Assembly: GCA_964023205.1 (NCBI GenBank)
Contig: OZ026850.1
Span: 3,122,368-3,186,367 of the forward strand
Length of the DNA stretch: 64,000 bases
Source of the DNA: Lutraria lutraria
Lineage: Eukaryota; Mollusca; Bivalvia; Venerida; Mactridae
Reading direction: 5' to 3'
The notes below the pieces were generated by a model that was not told where the DNA came from, ran no database searches, and saw only the letters and a program-made list of their open reading frames with translations. Each line of letters opens with the position of its first letter. The stretch's first letter is position 1. Below, in pieces: positions 24,490-37,000 of the stretch. A program made the translations under genes and the position numbers.

Positions 24490-26640
24490 TTGGCTTGCAC
24501 TATTCTACCTGATCGTGTTTGATAATTGGGATAGGGGGCTCCTGTGGTGTAACTGACATTTTTGAAGAGTGAGATTCGTCCAATACATTTGGCATGAATT
24601 CAACAATATCTGGAAACTGTTGTTTTGTTTTGATCCTCTGACGATTTCGGCGGTAAATGCCACCATATTTGCACAACATATGAATAATCGTCATGCACTG
24701 ATATGACATTGGCTGGTTTCCAGATCTTACTAACTGTGTACGAACACTTTCATTCAAATCTAACTTAGGGAGTGGTTTGGCAGTTTTATCACAATGATTC
24801 TTTTGTTTAATTTTACATGACTGTATCTGTGGTCAAACTGAACCCGGATCAACAGCATGAGGTAACAGTTGTTTGTTAGTAGTAGGTAGAACTGATCTTG
24901 TTCTCCTGGTCTTTAGCATTTGAACTGGTGACAGTTTACTATATGGAGAGATAATAATCGTGTCCACTTTCCTTTGCCTTCTGTAATATGCGTTTGACAG
25001 TCTGGACTGTCCGTTCTGCGAGTCCGTTCGAAATGGGGTGTAACAGGCTAGATGTGACATGAATAATCTTCCACTCGTTTGTAAACGACTGAAATGTCTG
25101 TGAAGAGTACTGTGGTCCGTTATCAGAGAACAGTCTGGCTCTTTTTTATTGGAATTTCTATACTTCAAACATAAGTTGCAATTCAGCACGTAGTCACTTA
25201 TCTGTTTTGTCATCCCAGGCAAAAACATCACATCTCTTGCTCTGAGGATACTTTTCTCTGTACCCATGTGACCAACATGTTCTTGTCCAATCATGAGCTG
25301 TCTAAGTGATTTGGGAATAACTAGTGTTTGACCTCTGACAATAAGGCCTTCAGAGACTGACATTTCATCTATGTGATTAAAAAAATCAACAGTCTGCCGA
25401 CTGTAGTCTGACCTACACGCAGGCCATCCTTTAATTATAGTCTGTTTCAGAAGTTGCATCTGAGCGTTTGTTTTTGTTGCTTGTCTCACATTTTCAATAC
25501 TGCCTTCAGTATATGACATTTATTTGTTTTAATACAGTATGAACACGGAGGTCTAGTCCCTCGATTTCGTAAATGTCAGAGCTAGGTTTCCGTGATAGTA
25601 GGTCACTGATCGGTACCTCTTTCCCAAACACATGTTGTACGTCAAGGTCGTATTTTTGCAGTTGCAGCATCATTCTCTGAAAACGTTGAGGGGCTGTTGA
25701 AAGGGGTTTCTTCATTATTGAATATATATATATTATGGTCAAAATGAACATTAACATGTCTGCCATATAAGTACTGGTTAAACTTCGTACATGCAAATAG
25801 TATTGCAAGCATTTCACGTTCAATGTTGGCGTAATTTTGCTCAGTAGGGGTCAATGATTTTGATGCGAATGCAACAGGTCGTCCATCTTGCATGATTACT
25901 GCACCTACACCTTTTAATGATGCATCGCATTCAACCGTAACAGACTTGTTCGTGTCAAAATATGCCAAGACTGGTCTTTCTGAGATAACCTATTTCATTT
26001 TTAGAAATGCATCTGTCTGTGTGTTGTCCAAAACGAACTCTATGTCTTTCTTTAGTAACGACCTGATGGTCTAGTAATGTCAGACATGTTTGGAGCAAAC
26101 TTTTGCAAGTAGTTGACCATGCCTAGTACATTTTCTAGTTCCGCTTGATTTGTCGGAGTGGCAATTTGTGATATTGCCTTTATCTTCATAGGGTCAGTTT
26201 TGATACCGTTTGACGTTATTAAGTGACCAAAGAATGGTACTTCTTTTAAGCCAATGCGACACTTGTTGGGATTGAACCTTATGCCTTTAGCACATGCGCG
26301 TTCTAGCACTGCTAATGCATTCTGGTCATGTTCCTTGCGTGTCTTACCATATGTCAATATGTCGTCCACGATCGCGGCAACACCTGGTGAGCCTTCAAAT
26401 AACTCGCTTACATTTTTGACAAATATATCCATACTTGACGAGATCAAAAATGGCAATCTAAGGCAACGATATCTTCCAAAAGGTGTACTGAACGTTGTGA
26501 GATACGACGAGTTTTCGTCCAGTTGTATGCTCCAATAACCATGCATATTGTCAAGAAGACTAAAATATAAAGACATGCAAGTTGTGATGTCACGTCATCT
26601 AATGTAGGTATCGGATAGTGTGGTCTGCGTATAGACTCAT
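24490..26640 (-). pseudogene. Decayed Ty3/Gypsy retrotransposon pol region
   Basis: Read right to left, the fragments keep normal pol order. Reverse transcriptase (26576-26052) has a VDDIL active-site motif and a GHLIT element. RNase H (25968-25642) has an ECDAS start and an EREMLAI motif. The integrase zinc-binding part (25519 to about 25150) has an H..H..C..C arrangement (GHMGTEKS, CNLCLKY). The integrase core is shifted between frames and shortened. A tail at 24757-24500 has a YRRNR motif. Several frameshifts, stops and a TATATA run break it. No long terminal repeats, protease or gag were found. It lies just outside the right end of the 21-kb element. It is an old nonfunctional copy. Confidence 0.85.
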
Positions 26641-27526
26641 TAAGGTATCTGGCTTGGATGTCAGGTCAAATCATGTTTCACCAAATTATATACTAAAATA
26701 AACCCACTTGCATTGCAAGTGATTTGAAACAATTATTACATTTGATTGGTCTTCTATAAACCAATATCGCACATAATTTACAAATTTTTGAACAACGATA
26801 ACTACTCTGTATATAGGAATATATTACAACAAGTAGCCTTATAATGACTATAAATGTATAAAGTGTATATAAGTGTATTTTTGATAACGTCGACCGTTCG
26901 TTAGATACTTGACTTTAAAGAAATTCCGTACCCAGAACCCCGCTGTTTATTACGTAATACGCCATAGATAAAAAATGAAAAAAGTATCAAAATTCTGAGG
27001 CACGGTTCCCTAGATTAACATTTCCGCTACAAAATACCGAAAACCGCTTTGAAATCCGTCATCAAATAAGACGACAATGTTAATTCGAAAATGACACCTT
27101 CTGTGTCTTTAAGCTGAGCAATTAACAATTAAAGTGTCGGATCTTTATCGTCTCATGATATCAACGAATTTGACGCACCCCGTTCAATTCCGATAGCCAA
27201 TCAAAATCGCTTATGTTTACGGTTCAATAATTGAAACCACGCCCAGGTTTGATGCTTAGTAAGAGATTTTATGACAAATTTTTGTCATTAATGAATTAAT
27301 AGTGTCATATCGTACCAATACAATGCACATTACGTTAGAGATGTTTAACGCTGATAAGGAAAAGTCGATAAAGGGGTGCAGTATTTATCGCAATAAAACA
27401 CCATTTTTGAGCATTCGGTTAAATTTCTTTTTTGCTTGGTATTAAAGTATGATATTTAATCTTTGTAAATAACGTAAAATATCATTTACGTTATTTTAGC
27501 GATTGTAACCAAGGCAGGTACCTTAA
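26640..27526 (+). mobile_element. TTAA-flanked MITE, copy A
   Basis: Begins TTAAGGTATCTGGCTTGG and ends ...CCAAGGCAGGTACCTTAA, imperfect inverted termini with TTAA at both edges, as for piggyBac- or Kolobok-type target sites. The interior matches the copies at 59785-60236 and 61062-61992. No open reading frame of note. Confidence 0.8.
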
Positions 27527-29618
27527 GGGCCTTTGGGTCAAGACAAACGCGTAATTGACCTGTTTTGGGTTTTTCTACCACTACAAGGGAAATAAATATT
27601 GAATATGCTTTGATTAATATAGTCTTTATTTCGTTGCTTCAAACAACATTTTGCAACATTATAGAACATACCGTATTTTATTATTTAGATATTATTGAAA
27701 GTTATTGATAGACTGTCATGATGTACACTGAACAAAACCATTAATCCTTCACTGTATAAAATGAGATTTATAAAATCTGTGTACATTAAACATCGCACAA
27801 ATTCTAAAAATATACTTTTTACAGGTAATATTATCTTTTCTGTAGTAAACACAAAAACAACTAAATGAGTTAACATCAGATAACAACATTTTTACACAAC
27901 GTTCAATATAATTCGTATTTCTACAATCAACTACATAAGTTGCCTTTTCTAGATTAGATTGGCCCATAGCCATATGAGAAAGACCGACATCTTGTTGTTT
28001 GAAAAACAAAGTAGGACTTTATTAATCAGGATAGTTTCCCCTCATAATTGTACAAAATAAAGAAGACGTCAGTCATACGGAAAATTCTTCGCTAAGAGAG
28101 CTTTCCGATATGTAACTTCTTTGTTATAGTTAAAGGACCTACGTACGTTTTATGGTATTGTAGATTTTAGCCATTACCAAGTTATATATAGAATTAAGAG
28201 GGAAATGACCGAATGAACCCCCAGATATAAATGTCGTGTACATAATATCACGCGTAACGGACTGGAGGACACATTCATGATTGTTTGATAAGCAGAAAAC
28301 GAAGGTCATACATCGAACGATTTAGTCAACAATTATACTTGAATATAACTGTAAAACTGTCTTAACTTTTAAAACACATATTCATATTCTTTAACATAAA
28401 CTGCTACACAAAAAGTGATTATATGCGGAATAGTTTAAAATCTAATGTACGTTAATCAAAAGTATATTTATAAACAGGACGCCATCACTACGTGCAACCT
28501 AGAAGGAGAAACATGGAGGATTGACATCTTAGGCTAGGACATAATTAATGTAAGCCACATTACGTTATATGTGTGTGTATGTGTGTAATGCATTGAAACA
28601 TCACGTATTCGATAAAATGTATAAACGTTATATTAGACGGGGAACAAAATGTGATACAAACCGTATTACTGTGATATCGTCAGGTCGATATTTGCTCCAT
28701 ATTTCATCATGAAAATGAGATCTTCTCAACAATAATTTCGTCCAAAAGGTAGTTTCATCATCAAGATTTCTTTGAATAGACACGTGCAGAGGCGGTGCTA
28801 GGGCGGCGTAATAGGAATGTGGGCTATTACATTGAATGATACCAAATGTATTTTAATTCTATCTATGGTCGCGGACATTGGGGGTGGGGTGCACCAATTG
28901 AACCCGCTAGTGCAGATGTGCATTGTTTTATTAAATAGTGACTATGATGCAGTATGCATCATAGAAGACTAGGCTAGTAAAATATGGCGTGATTTTATTA
29001 TTCTCCTGGAATAAGTGTTAGGTTCGGCCGGCCTAAACTAGTTCAAACATCATGAAGCTTATATAATTAGGACGATTCCATGACTTATTGTTAATTTGAT
29101 TGGTCCACTGTACCCTATATAGTGACCGTCGGATGTTTAAGCTTGTCATATGACCGCTGTCTCGGATGGATGTTATTTCTGCTATCATATAAATATCATT
29201 AAGTACTTCATTATGTTTAAAATGTATTTATGTTTTGCTAACTGTGTTTACACGAATGATAAAATGATGTTAATTTTACTTCCTAGTTAACATCAAAGAC
29301 CTATACATACATGTATAGGTCTTTGTTAACATTGTTGGTGGGTGGAGTACGGGAAAAGTAAAATCTGCTAAAAGTTAGAACTAGTGGTGGTTTCCCGAGT
29401 ATTGTGTTGTTACAAACGGTCATGAGTCTTAAATGAATATAAATACAAATATTATAAATAAGATATAGGACACGTTCAATATATATATTCTATTACGGAG
29501 CCGACTTGTCGACAGTAAAAATTTAGTGGGGTTTGACCGATGCTCCCTAGACATGTAAGAGTTGTTTCCCTTGGAACAATTCTTTGTTTACAATTTCCCG
29601 CCTCTTAACAAATGCAGT
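27527..29618. other. Intergenic region before NLR copy 1
   Basis: AT-rich, no convincing exons. It contains a 15-bp-arm palindrome at 29294-29325 (CAAAGACCTATACAT and its complement). A block at about 29520-29615 is conserved upstream of the other NLR copies. Confidence 0.5.
29520..29618 (+). promoter_or_regulatory. Conserved upstream block, NLR copy 1
   Basis: About 95 bp with GTTGTTTCCCTTGGAACAAT and a following C-rich TTCCCGCC is shared, with substitutions, with 43071-43165 (copy 2) and 57258-57368 (copy 3). It may be the promoter or a 5' untranslated exon of the NLR genes. The 2A exon is preceded by an acceptor in copies 1 and 2, so an upstream untranslated exon is needed. Confidence 0.4.
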
Positions 29619-29627
29619 CGTCAGAAG

Positions 29628-30527
29628 GGGTTACAGTCAATTGGTACCCAATGTTAAGTGGTACCCACTATTTTTTGGTCAAGTGGTACCCAATATGAAG
29701 TCAAGTGGTACCCAAATGTGAAGTCAAGTGGTACCCACTATGAATATTAAGATGTACACATGTTTTTTTGTTTTATATCATGAATATATGGTATGTTGGA
29801 TGTTTGAATGTGAACTTTAACAAGGAAATATGACCATACATTGATAAAATATAAAATATTTTATGTCATTGAAAATGTAAGTTACTCACTCACCTAATAA
29901 GATATTATTGTACATATACAATATATAAATCCTAAATCCAAAACATAATGTTATATAATTATATCCTGATATATCACTAAAATTCAATAAATTTATGTAT
30001 CAAAAAACTTTTTTTTCAGTTTATTTGATAAAACATAAGTAACAGTTTGTTTATTTATCAAATTTAAAAGTGTTTATTCAATTACTTAGCAAACAATTAT
30101 AATTGTCAGCCAATAAATTAGCAATCCCTTTTTTAATTTCAACCAATTAATCATCAATTTAAAGAAGTTATAGTTGTTAGCCTGTGAATAACAGTTTGTT
30201 GATAAATAGCAATCAATTTATAAATACTTGTATAAATTGTTTAATTGGAACCAATTAATTATAAATATAAAGAAGTTTTATGTTATATTTTATCAATGTA
30301 TGGACATTTTTCCTTGTTAAAGTTCACATTAAAACATCCAAACTTATTAGTGGCAATATTAACCACCATATATTCATGATATAAAACAAAAAACATATGT
30401 ACATCTTAATATTCATAGTGGGTACCACTTGACTTCACATTTGGGTACCACTTGACTTCAAATTGGGTACCACTTGACCAAAAAATAGTGGGTACCACTT
30501 AACATTGGATACCAGTTGACCGGCTCC
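29628..30527. mobile_element. 900-bp foldback element, 9-bp duplication
   Basis: The ends are long inverted repeats made of short GGTACCCA-containing units (AAGTGGTACCCA type) repeated several times and continuing inward for over 150 bp. The flanks are CGTCAGAAG at 29619-29627 and 30528-30536, an exact 9-bp direct repeat, as for Mutator-like elements. NLR copy 3 keeps the uninterrupted site (AGTCGTCAGAAACATTTT at about 57358-57375), which confirms the insertion. No coding capacity. Confidence 0.9.
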
Positions 30528-31094
30528 CGTCAGAAGCATTTCGTTGGAACAAGGCGTATTATTTGATTATTTTGCTGCAATTCTATGCTTGATGATTATA
30601 ATATTCAGTCATGGAGTATTAATCATCACCACGAACACGCTGCCTAACGTCATTGTGAACTGTGGTGTGGATTTATTCAGGGCTGCTATACTCTGGGCAG
30701 ATTTTGATGAAGGTTGGATTTTTTGTTCGTGTTTTTTCTTGGAATCATTCCTTTATCTATATCTTCATGTGTCTGAAACCCATCTCTTTGAACGTAGTTA
30801 AATTATCTCAGCATTATAAACATGTACAACCTGCCATGGTTAAATATATTCAGTATTCTAGAATCTACACTGATCTTGGTCGTCGTACAGATAACTCGCA
30901 TCCGTGAAATGTCAGTGCAAGTACTCTAATTATACGAATATTGACTTGGATTCAATATACAATAACAATAAATATGACTGTCCAGACATGAGAAAAATTT
31001 CTACTTCTACGTGTGATAATTTTAGAATGAATGATAACATGCCGATTTTCTGAAATGTCTTTATTTGTTTTACATTTATTTTGGTTATTTTCAG

Positions 31095-34000
31095 ATATAA
31101 ATATGGGCGTAGACATCACAACCTATAGATGTAGGGTTGGGTCGTTTGTCTCTCAAAGGGGTGCTGGACTGATGCAGATGCCGGTTTTTATTGATTTTAG
31201 CAAATTAGTGAAGATGATTGGGGTCTTGATATTTATCAAATTGTTGTTGTTCCGGGCGGGTATAGAACAAAATCCAGGACCTACCAGTAAGAATACATAT
31301 TCTTGTTTTTAAATTGACTGAATACTTAGTTGATAAGCATGCTGACTGTGTATCATGCACAGTGCCATTTCTCCGAAGCAAAACCCTTGGGGAGTAGCAA
31401 AATTATGTTGTTGTTAAAAGGTTGTTGTTCTAAAGAGGTTAGATTAATAGTTAAATCGCGCAGTGGGAAAGCATCTTGCTGTTGTTGAAGGGGGAGGGGG
31501 AGGGGTGCTCAAGAATGGACTGCTATGGAAATGCTGTAATGTACATTTATTGTCTATGACACTCGCACGGCTAAGTTTATATAATATGTGCAATATGAAA
31601 TTCTTACAAGTTATTTTAAAATTTTTTGTACAATCAAAACCTTTTCAGGCTTTTTTGTCATTCGACCAACAATGTCAGTTATGAAACTTGGTTATTTGGA
31701 AACCTTCATTTTATTTAAATGTAAATCGTGATTAATATATCATGGTATTGTATTCCTTATAATTCATTTTGTAAAATTATATCAGAATGAATGTTACGCT
31801 TATTGGAAGTAAAATAATTGTTGAGAAAGGATCCCCACTAGATTTGTTTTAAGCGTATTGTTTAAATGGAATATGATTATGTATAAAATATTCATATAAT
31901 TCAAAAACATAAAATTAAATGTCCTGGAAATTATATATATTTTTTTGAATATGCACAGAGTTACGCATTTCATTATTATTTTTTGTAATTCAAGCACCAC
32001 CGAAAATTGATACGAAAGTTGAAGATCAGACTGTGCCAATTGGAAAGCTATTAGAACTAAACGTACCAATCAGTGGAGATGGTCCTTTTACAGTCAAGGT
32101 CATGAAAGGTGGTACTGAGCTCATAGGAAAAGATCATATTGAAATCAAACACTCTGCTGATTGTGTCACAGTTAAGGTCAATAAATTGGTAAAGGAGGAC
32201 TCTGGATCATACCGTATTGATGTGTCCAATGTTATTGGTACTGACACCTGTAGTTTTGAGATGAAGGTTGTTGGTAAGTTACTTCATTCTGTTAATATGA
32301 CATCAAGTGATGATGTTTACAACATGTGTATTACAAACTATAGTATAAATTGTAACTTGCATAAAAAACATTCATATACCTAAATTACATTGAATACAGT
32401 AAACTTTTCTAACACGTTCAGTTCACGAAAGATTTAAATGAACATGTATATACAGCTCATCTCCTGCTACAATGTATGTGAAATAAAACAAAAGTATTTA
32501 CTGTGAGCAATGAGATTCAAACTTTAATAGTTGAAAGACAGTTTGTATAATTTATATGATAATTTGATTTATCGAAAACAGTCTTTGTTATTTATAATTG
32601 TTCAATTTGTAAAACCGTTCATTTCCTGAATGTCATATTTTCAATTGAACAAGTATTGATTTCTTGAAATAAGTTTACACTCAACTTGTCAATTTGTAGT
32701 GAACATTTTTCAGTCTGTTTTTACCCTTAATTAGGTTAAATTTATTCTGTTTTGCTTACACCATTATGAACTTTGCTATTATTTTGTTTTAGGTAAATAC
32801 AACTTCAGATACCAATATCTTTTAGTTGAAATAGGAACAAAAGTGTTGAGGAAACTATTTGATTGTAAAGTTGGCAACGATTTTGGGCAATACTTGGCCA
32901 GTCATACCGCTGCAAGTGGAACGCTTACATCTCTGATGACTGGTAGGAATCCTATGATAAAAGGCCCCCAGCAAAAGTTACTTCCACCTACCAAGGCAAA
33001 GCCCGTATCTTCAGATTTTGATATCACTCTGCTATATTGCTTGTTAAGGAATGTGTGTGGTCTACGTCCTCCAAACAACTCAGCGTGGATGAATCCAATG
33101 TTCACAGATACATCAGTTGAGGCATTAATCACTCGATTAAAAGATTGCAGGAACAATGTGAGTACCTATACCATATTTGACCATGTTTATTTTAGAGTAA
33201 TATCAAATCAGACATAATCTATGTTACATCTTAAAACAAAGTCATAGAAGGTGAAATATTGGGATATATTTGAAAACAATAAACGTAAATTTCAATGACT
33301 TGTTTATTTTCAGTTGTCACACAATGGAACCGTGCTGTTTTCAGAGACAGATCTCAGGGCCAAATGGACAGAATTAAGTGATGTAAATATGAAATTAAAT
33401 ACTATTTCCCTGTTCAGTTGGTTGATTATAGTATTAGTTCTTCAGTTAAGTGAGCTATGGATTTCCCCCACATTTTGTCAATCTGTGATATTGTTGTGTG
33501 TTTTTTTGGGGGGAGGGGCGGCTTTTTTCATTAATGCTTTTAATACTACTTATCTAACTTGAACCATAAATATAATCAGTATTCAAATCTCACCACCCAT
33601 ATCTTAGCCCTCAACTATCAGATCTCTAAATAACCCTTATGAATCTGAATGTGCAATTTTTTGCTCATGATTGTTACTATATCTTCTCAACCTCAGCTCT
33701 TGGACTGTTTTAGCTATTCAGAGAGTGTTGACCATCAGTTGGATCTTCGTTTGTTTTTTCATATTGTTTAGTGGGAGTTTTAAAGAAATGTTTGCAAATT
33801 AATAGTATTGGATGTTTTAAATCAAATAATGGATCGTAATAGTAAACATAATAGTCCAATCCATATTTAGTCTTAGCAATATTTTTTTCAGATTCTGTCT
33901 GAACTCAATAAGCATTGTGGTAAAGATGGCATCAGTGACATATCTGCATCAATAGATGCAGCCAGACACATGGATATTGATGAAGAAATGCAAAATCATT

Positions 34001-37000
34001 TTACTAACACTGTAAAAAGGTGGTATGAAAATGATAAGGAAGTAAAGACGGAAGTAATGAAGTTGGGAGAAAAAATGACAGCAATGGCTGAAGATGTTAG
34101 CAAGATCAAGAGACAATTAGAAGGTAAATTGCATTTCCTATGAGCCAATATTCTATTCATATAGTCATGTTGGAAAATAGATTGGGAGTTTTATGAAAGA
34201 GTTACTTAGGTAAAGCTATACCTATACATCAGGTAATTTTAAAAAATTGATGTAGTAAAGTTCAGATGTACATCTTTCACACCAACCTTCTTTTAAAGTC
34301 AGCCCACTGAGCACAATTTGCATTTACATTGGAACCAAAAGTTCTTACTTACAGCATTGATAAATTTGGTAGTTGATAAAAACTTTAATTTTATAACAAT
34401 TATTTGGAATTAATTTTCAGACGAAAAACAAACAGGTTGTAAACGAGTGAAAGGAAATGAGGAAAAATCGAATGTAGATGATGGTTCAGGTATTTATTTT
34501 ATTCAGCATTGAGCCATTTGCATATTGCTAAACTAATGTTACTAGATACATTTTACTTTTTAATAGTTAACTATTTATTAAACCTCTAGATCAGATTATT
34601 AGAAATAAGTGTATGTAACCCTCTGGTTTAATCAACCAAAGGATAAATGTGGAAACTTTCTCGTCTATATAGAAATGTTAGTAACTTCATATTTATTACC
34701 TTCCCAAAAGGCTATCCTCTGAATTAATCTAATGTTATTTACGTGTTTCTTTTGTACATTGTTACATGCATTTCCTATTGATTTATCATTAAAACCATGT
34801 TATATAAGTCATTGAAATCTATGTAGTAGTGATCAATATCAGTATATAATAATTGAATTTTCAGATATTAGAGAAAAACTTATAAGAATTTATGAGGAAG
34901 ATTGTTCGACCTTGTCAGTGTCTCCTTTGTTTGAAGATGAGACTTCTGAACTTTTAAAAATCTACCAGAACCCAACTATGTTTCGGGTTAATTATAACAA
35001 AGAACTCAAAAAAGAGAACAGTAAACGTGAACATCAAGTAGAACAAACAAAAGAAGATAAAAAGGTTATAACATCCTATCAAGGTATATTTGGCAAGGAA
35101 GACTTGATGTGTAAGAATATTTACATTACCGGAGATGCGGGTGTAGGAAAAACTTCCTTCTGTAAACGAATGTGTCTTTTATGGTGTAAATCAAAGTTAA
35201 ATGATCAAATTGAAGGTAAATGTGATGATAAAGCTAGCGATCGTATAAAAGCTGACGTACAATACATGTCTAGATTTGATTTTGTGTTTTATGTGACCCT
35301 ACGTGACACTGATTTAATCGATGTTAATGCTATGATTGTTGAACAGTTGTTTTATACACATAGTGCTAAGGGACGAGATGAAACATATGTACGCATAACA
35401 AATATTCTGATGAACAAAGATTGCCTTGTTATATTGGATGGTTATGATGAATGGATGCCTAAGACGACTGGAAAGAAGAAATGTTACAAACCCTCATGCA
35501 TAAACGCTGAGCATCGCGTCCTTCTGACTACTTGTAGACCGTTCAAAATTAATGATGTACGATTGTCGCCCACCGAGATAGATCAGCAAGTTCAGATTAC
35601 TGGTATTGATTCTAACTCTTCAAAAAATTATATAGAATATTTGGTAAAGAATATGAATGAAGCAAATGATGATATCAAAGATCCAAATAAATTCAAGCGC
35701 GATGTAAGGAAATGTAATCTTCAGGAGTTACTATGTATTCCAATGATTGCCTCACACTTGGTGGTGCTGTGGTTTGATAGAAAGCTGACTGAAATGTCTC
35801 TAGCACATATTTATTCACACATACTAGACATGCTTTTTGAAAGAGCTGCAAAAAGACAAGTCGATTTTCCACAATCAACAGGAGGAGAATATCAACTACC
35901 AGATTCACTTGCAGAGTTTACATATTTGCAACAACATGCCCCTTTGTTGTATAAATTATGTTTACTGTCATTTAAATCATTTATCAACAAAGACGAAGTG
36001 GCTTCAACTCTTGTATTTTCTGAACAACAGTTGATGTCTGAACCATATAAATTGTCCAATGAAGAAAGTTTTTTTCTGTGTCAAATTGGCATTTTGTCCA
36101 AAAATAAAATGATAGGGCGTTATTTGAAACAAAAACAAAAAATATCATTTATTCATAAGAGTTATATTGAATTTTTGGCTGCATTTTTTGTATCCTCATT
36201 TGACAAGAATAACTCTTTTGAAGATTCTTTTAATAAGTGGACCTGTGTTTATGATGTTGTACAATATAAAAACTTCTTTCTCTTTCTAACTGGATTTTCT
36301 TATCAAAAAATGAATATTTCGCTTGAGAAAGTTTACCAATCAATGTCAGATCATTTACATTTATGTAGAAAAAATTCTATATTTCATTATGATGATTATT
36401 ATTACCTGAAACAGATCAGGTCACTACAAAACATGATTGTCAATTGTTTCAAGGAGGTCAGGAAATACAATCAACAAGATTGTAGACTTCTGATTGAAGA
36501 TTTTATTTTAGACAATAGTTATTATGATAATGTTGTAACTGTTTTGAAACAACTTCTATTGTTGAATACAACATGTATAAAAGCAATACATTCACGTAGA
36601 TATTATCCTGAGTTTGATCAAATACATTGTCTGCAATATTTAATTACAGATGAAGTGTCGTCTGCTGATTTTGTAAAGTTTACTGAATGCATGTTACGGA
36701 ATAAATCAACACTGCACACTGTTTGTATTAAAGGTGATGGTTTTGACTTTGATAAAACATTGATACCAGAATTACCTGTGAGAAGTCTCCATCATCTGAC
36801 ATCATTGTCTCTGTCTGATGTTTACATGGAACATAACAGTTTACATAATCTGGTGATATTTCTGTCTGACAATGTTCTCATTGAAAATGTAAAATTGTGT
36901 GATGTGTTTTGCGATCACCAGTATGAATATACGGATATGGATGTCTGGGATGGTGATAGTGATTGTACAGATGATGATAGTGACTGTTTTGATGATGATA

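Noticed and set aside
30544..30801. 85-codon hydrophobic frame before NLR copy 1
   Set aside because: It is not conserved in the matching regions upstream of copies 2 and 3 and lies where an untranslated leader or intron is expected.
33383..33562. Extended reading frame after the second HEPN exon (copy 1)
   Set aside because: A GTAAAT donor at 33383 kept in all three copies and the phase of the next exon show the exon ends at 33382; the extension hits a stop in copy 3.
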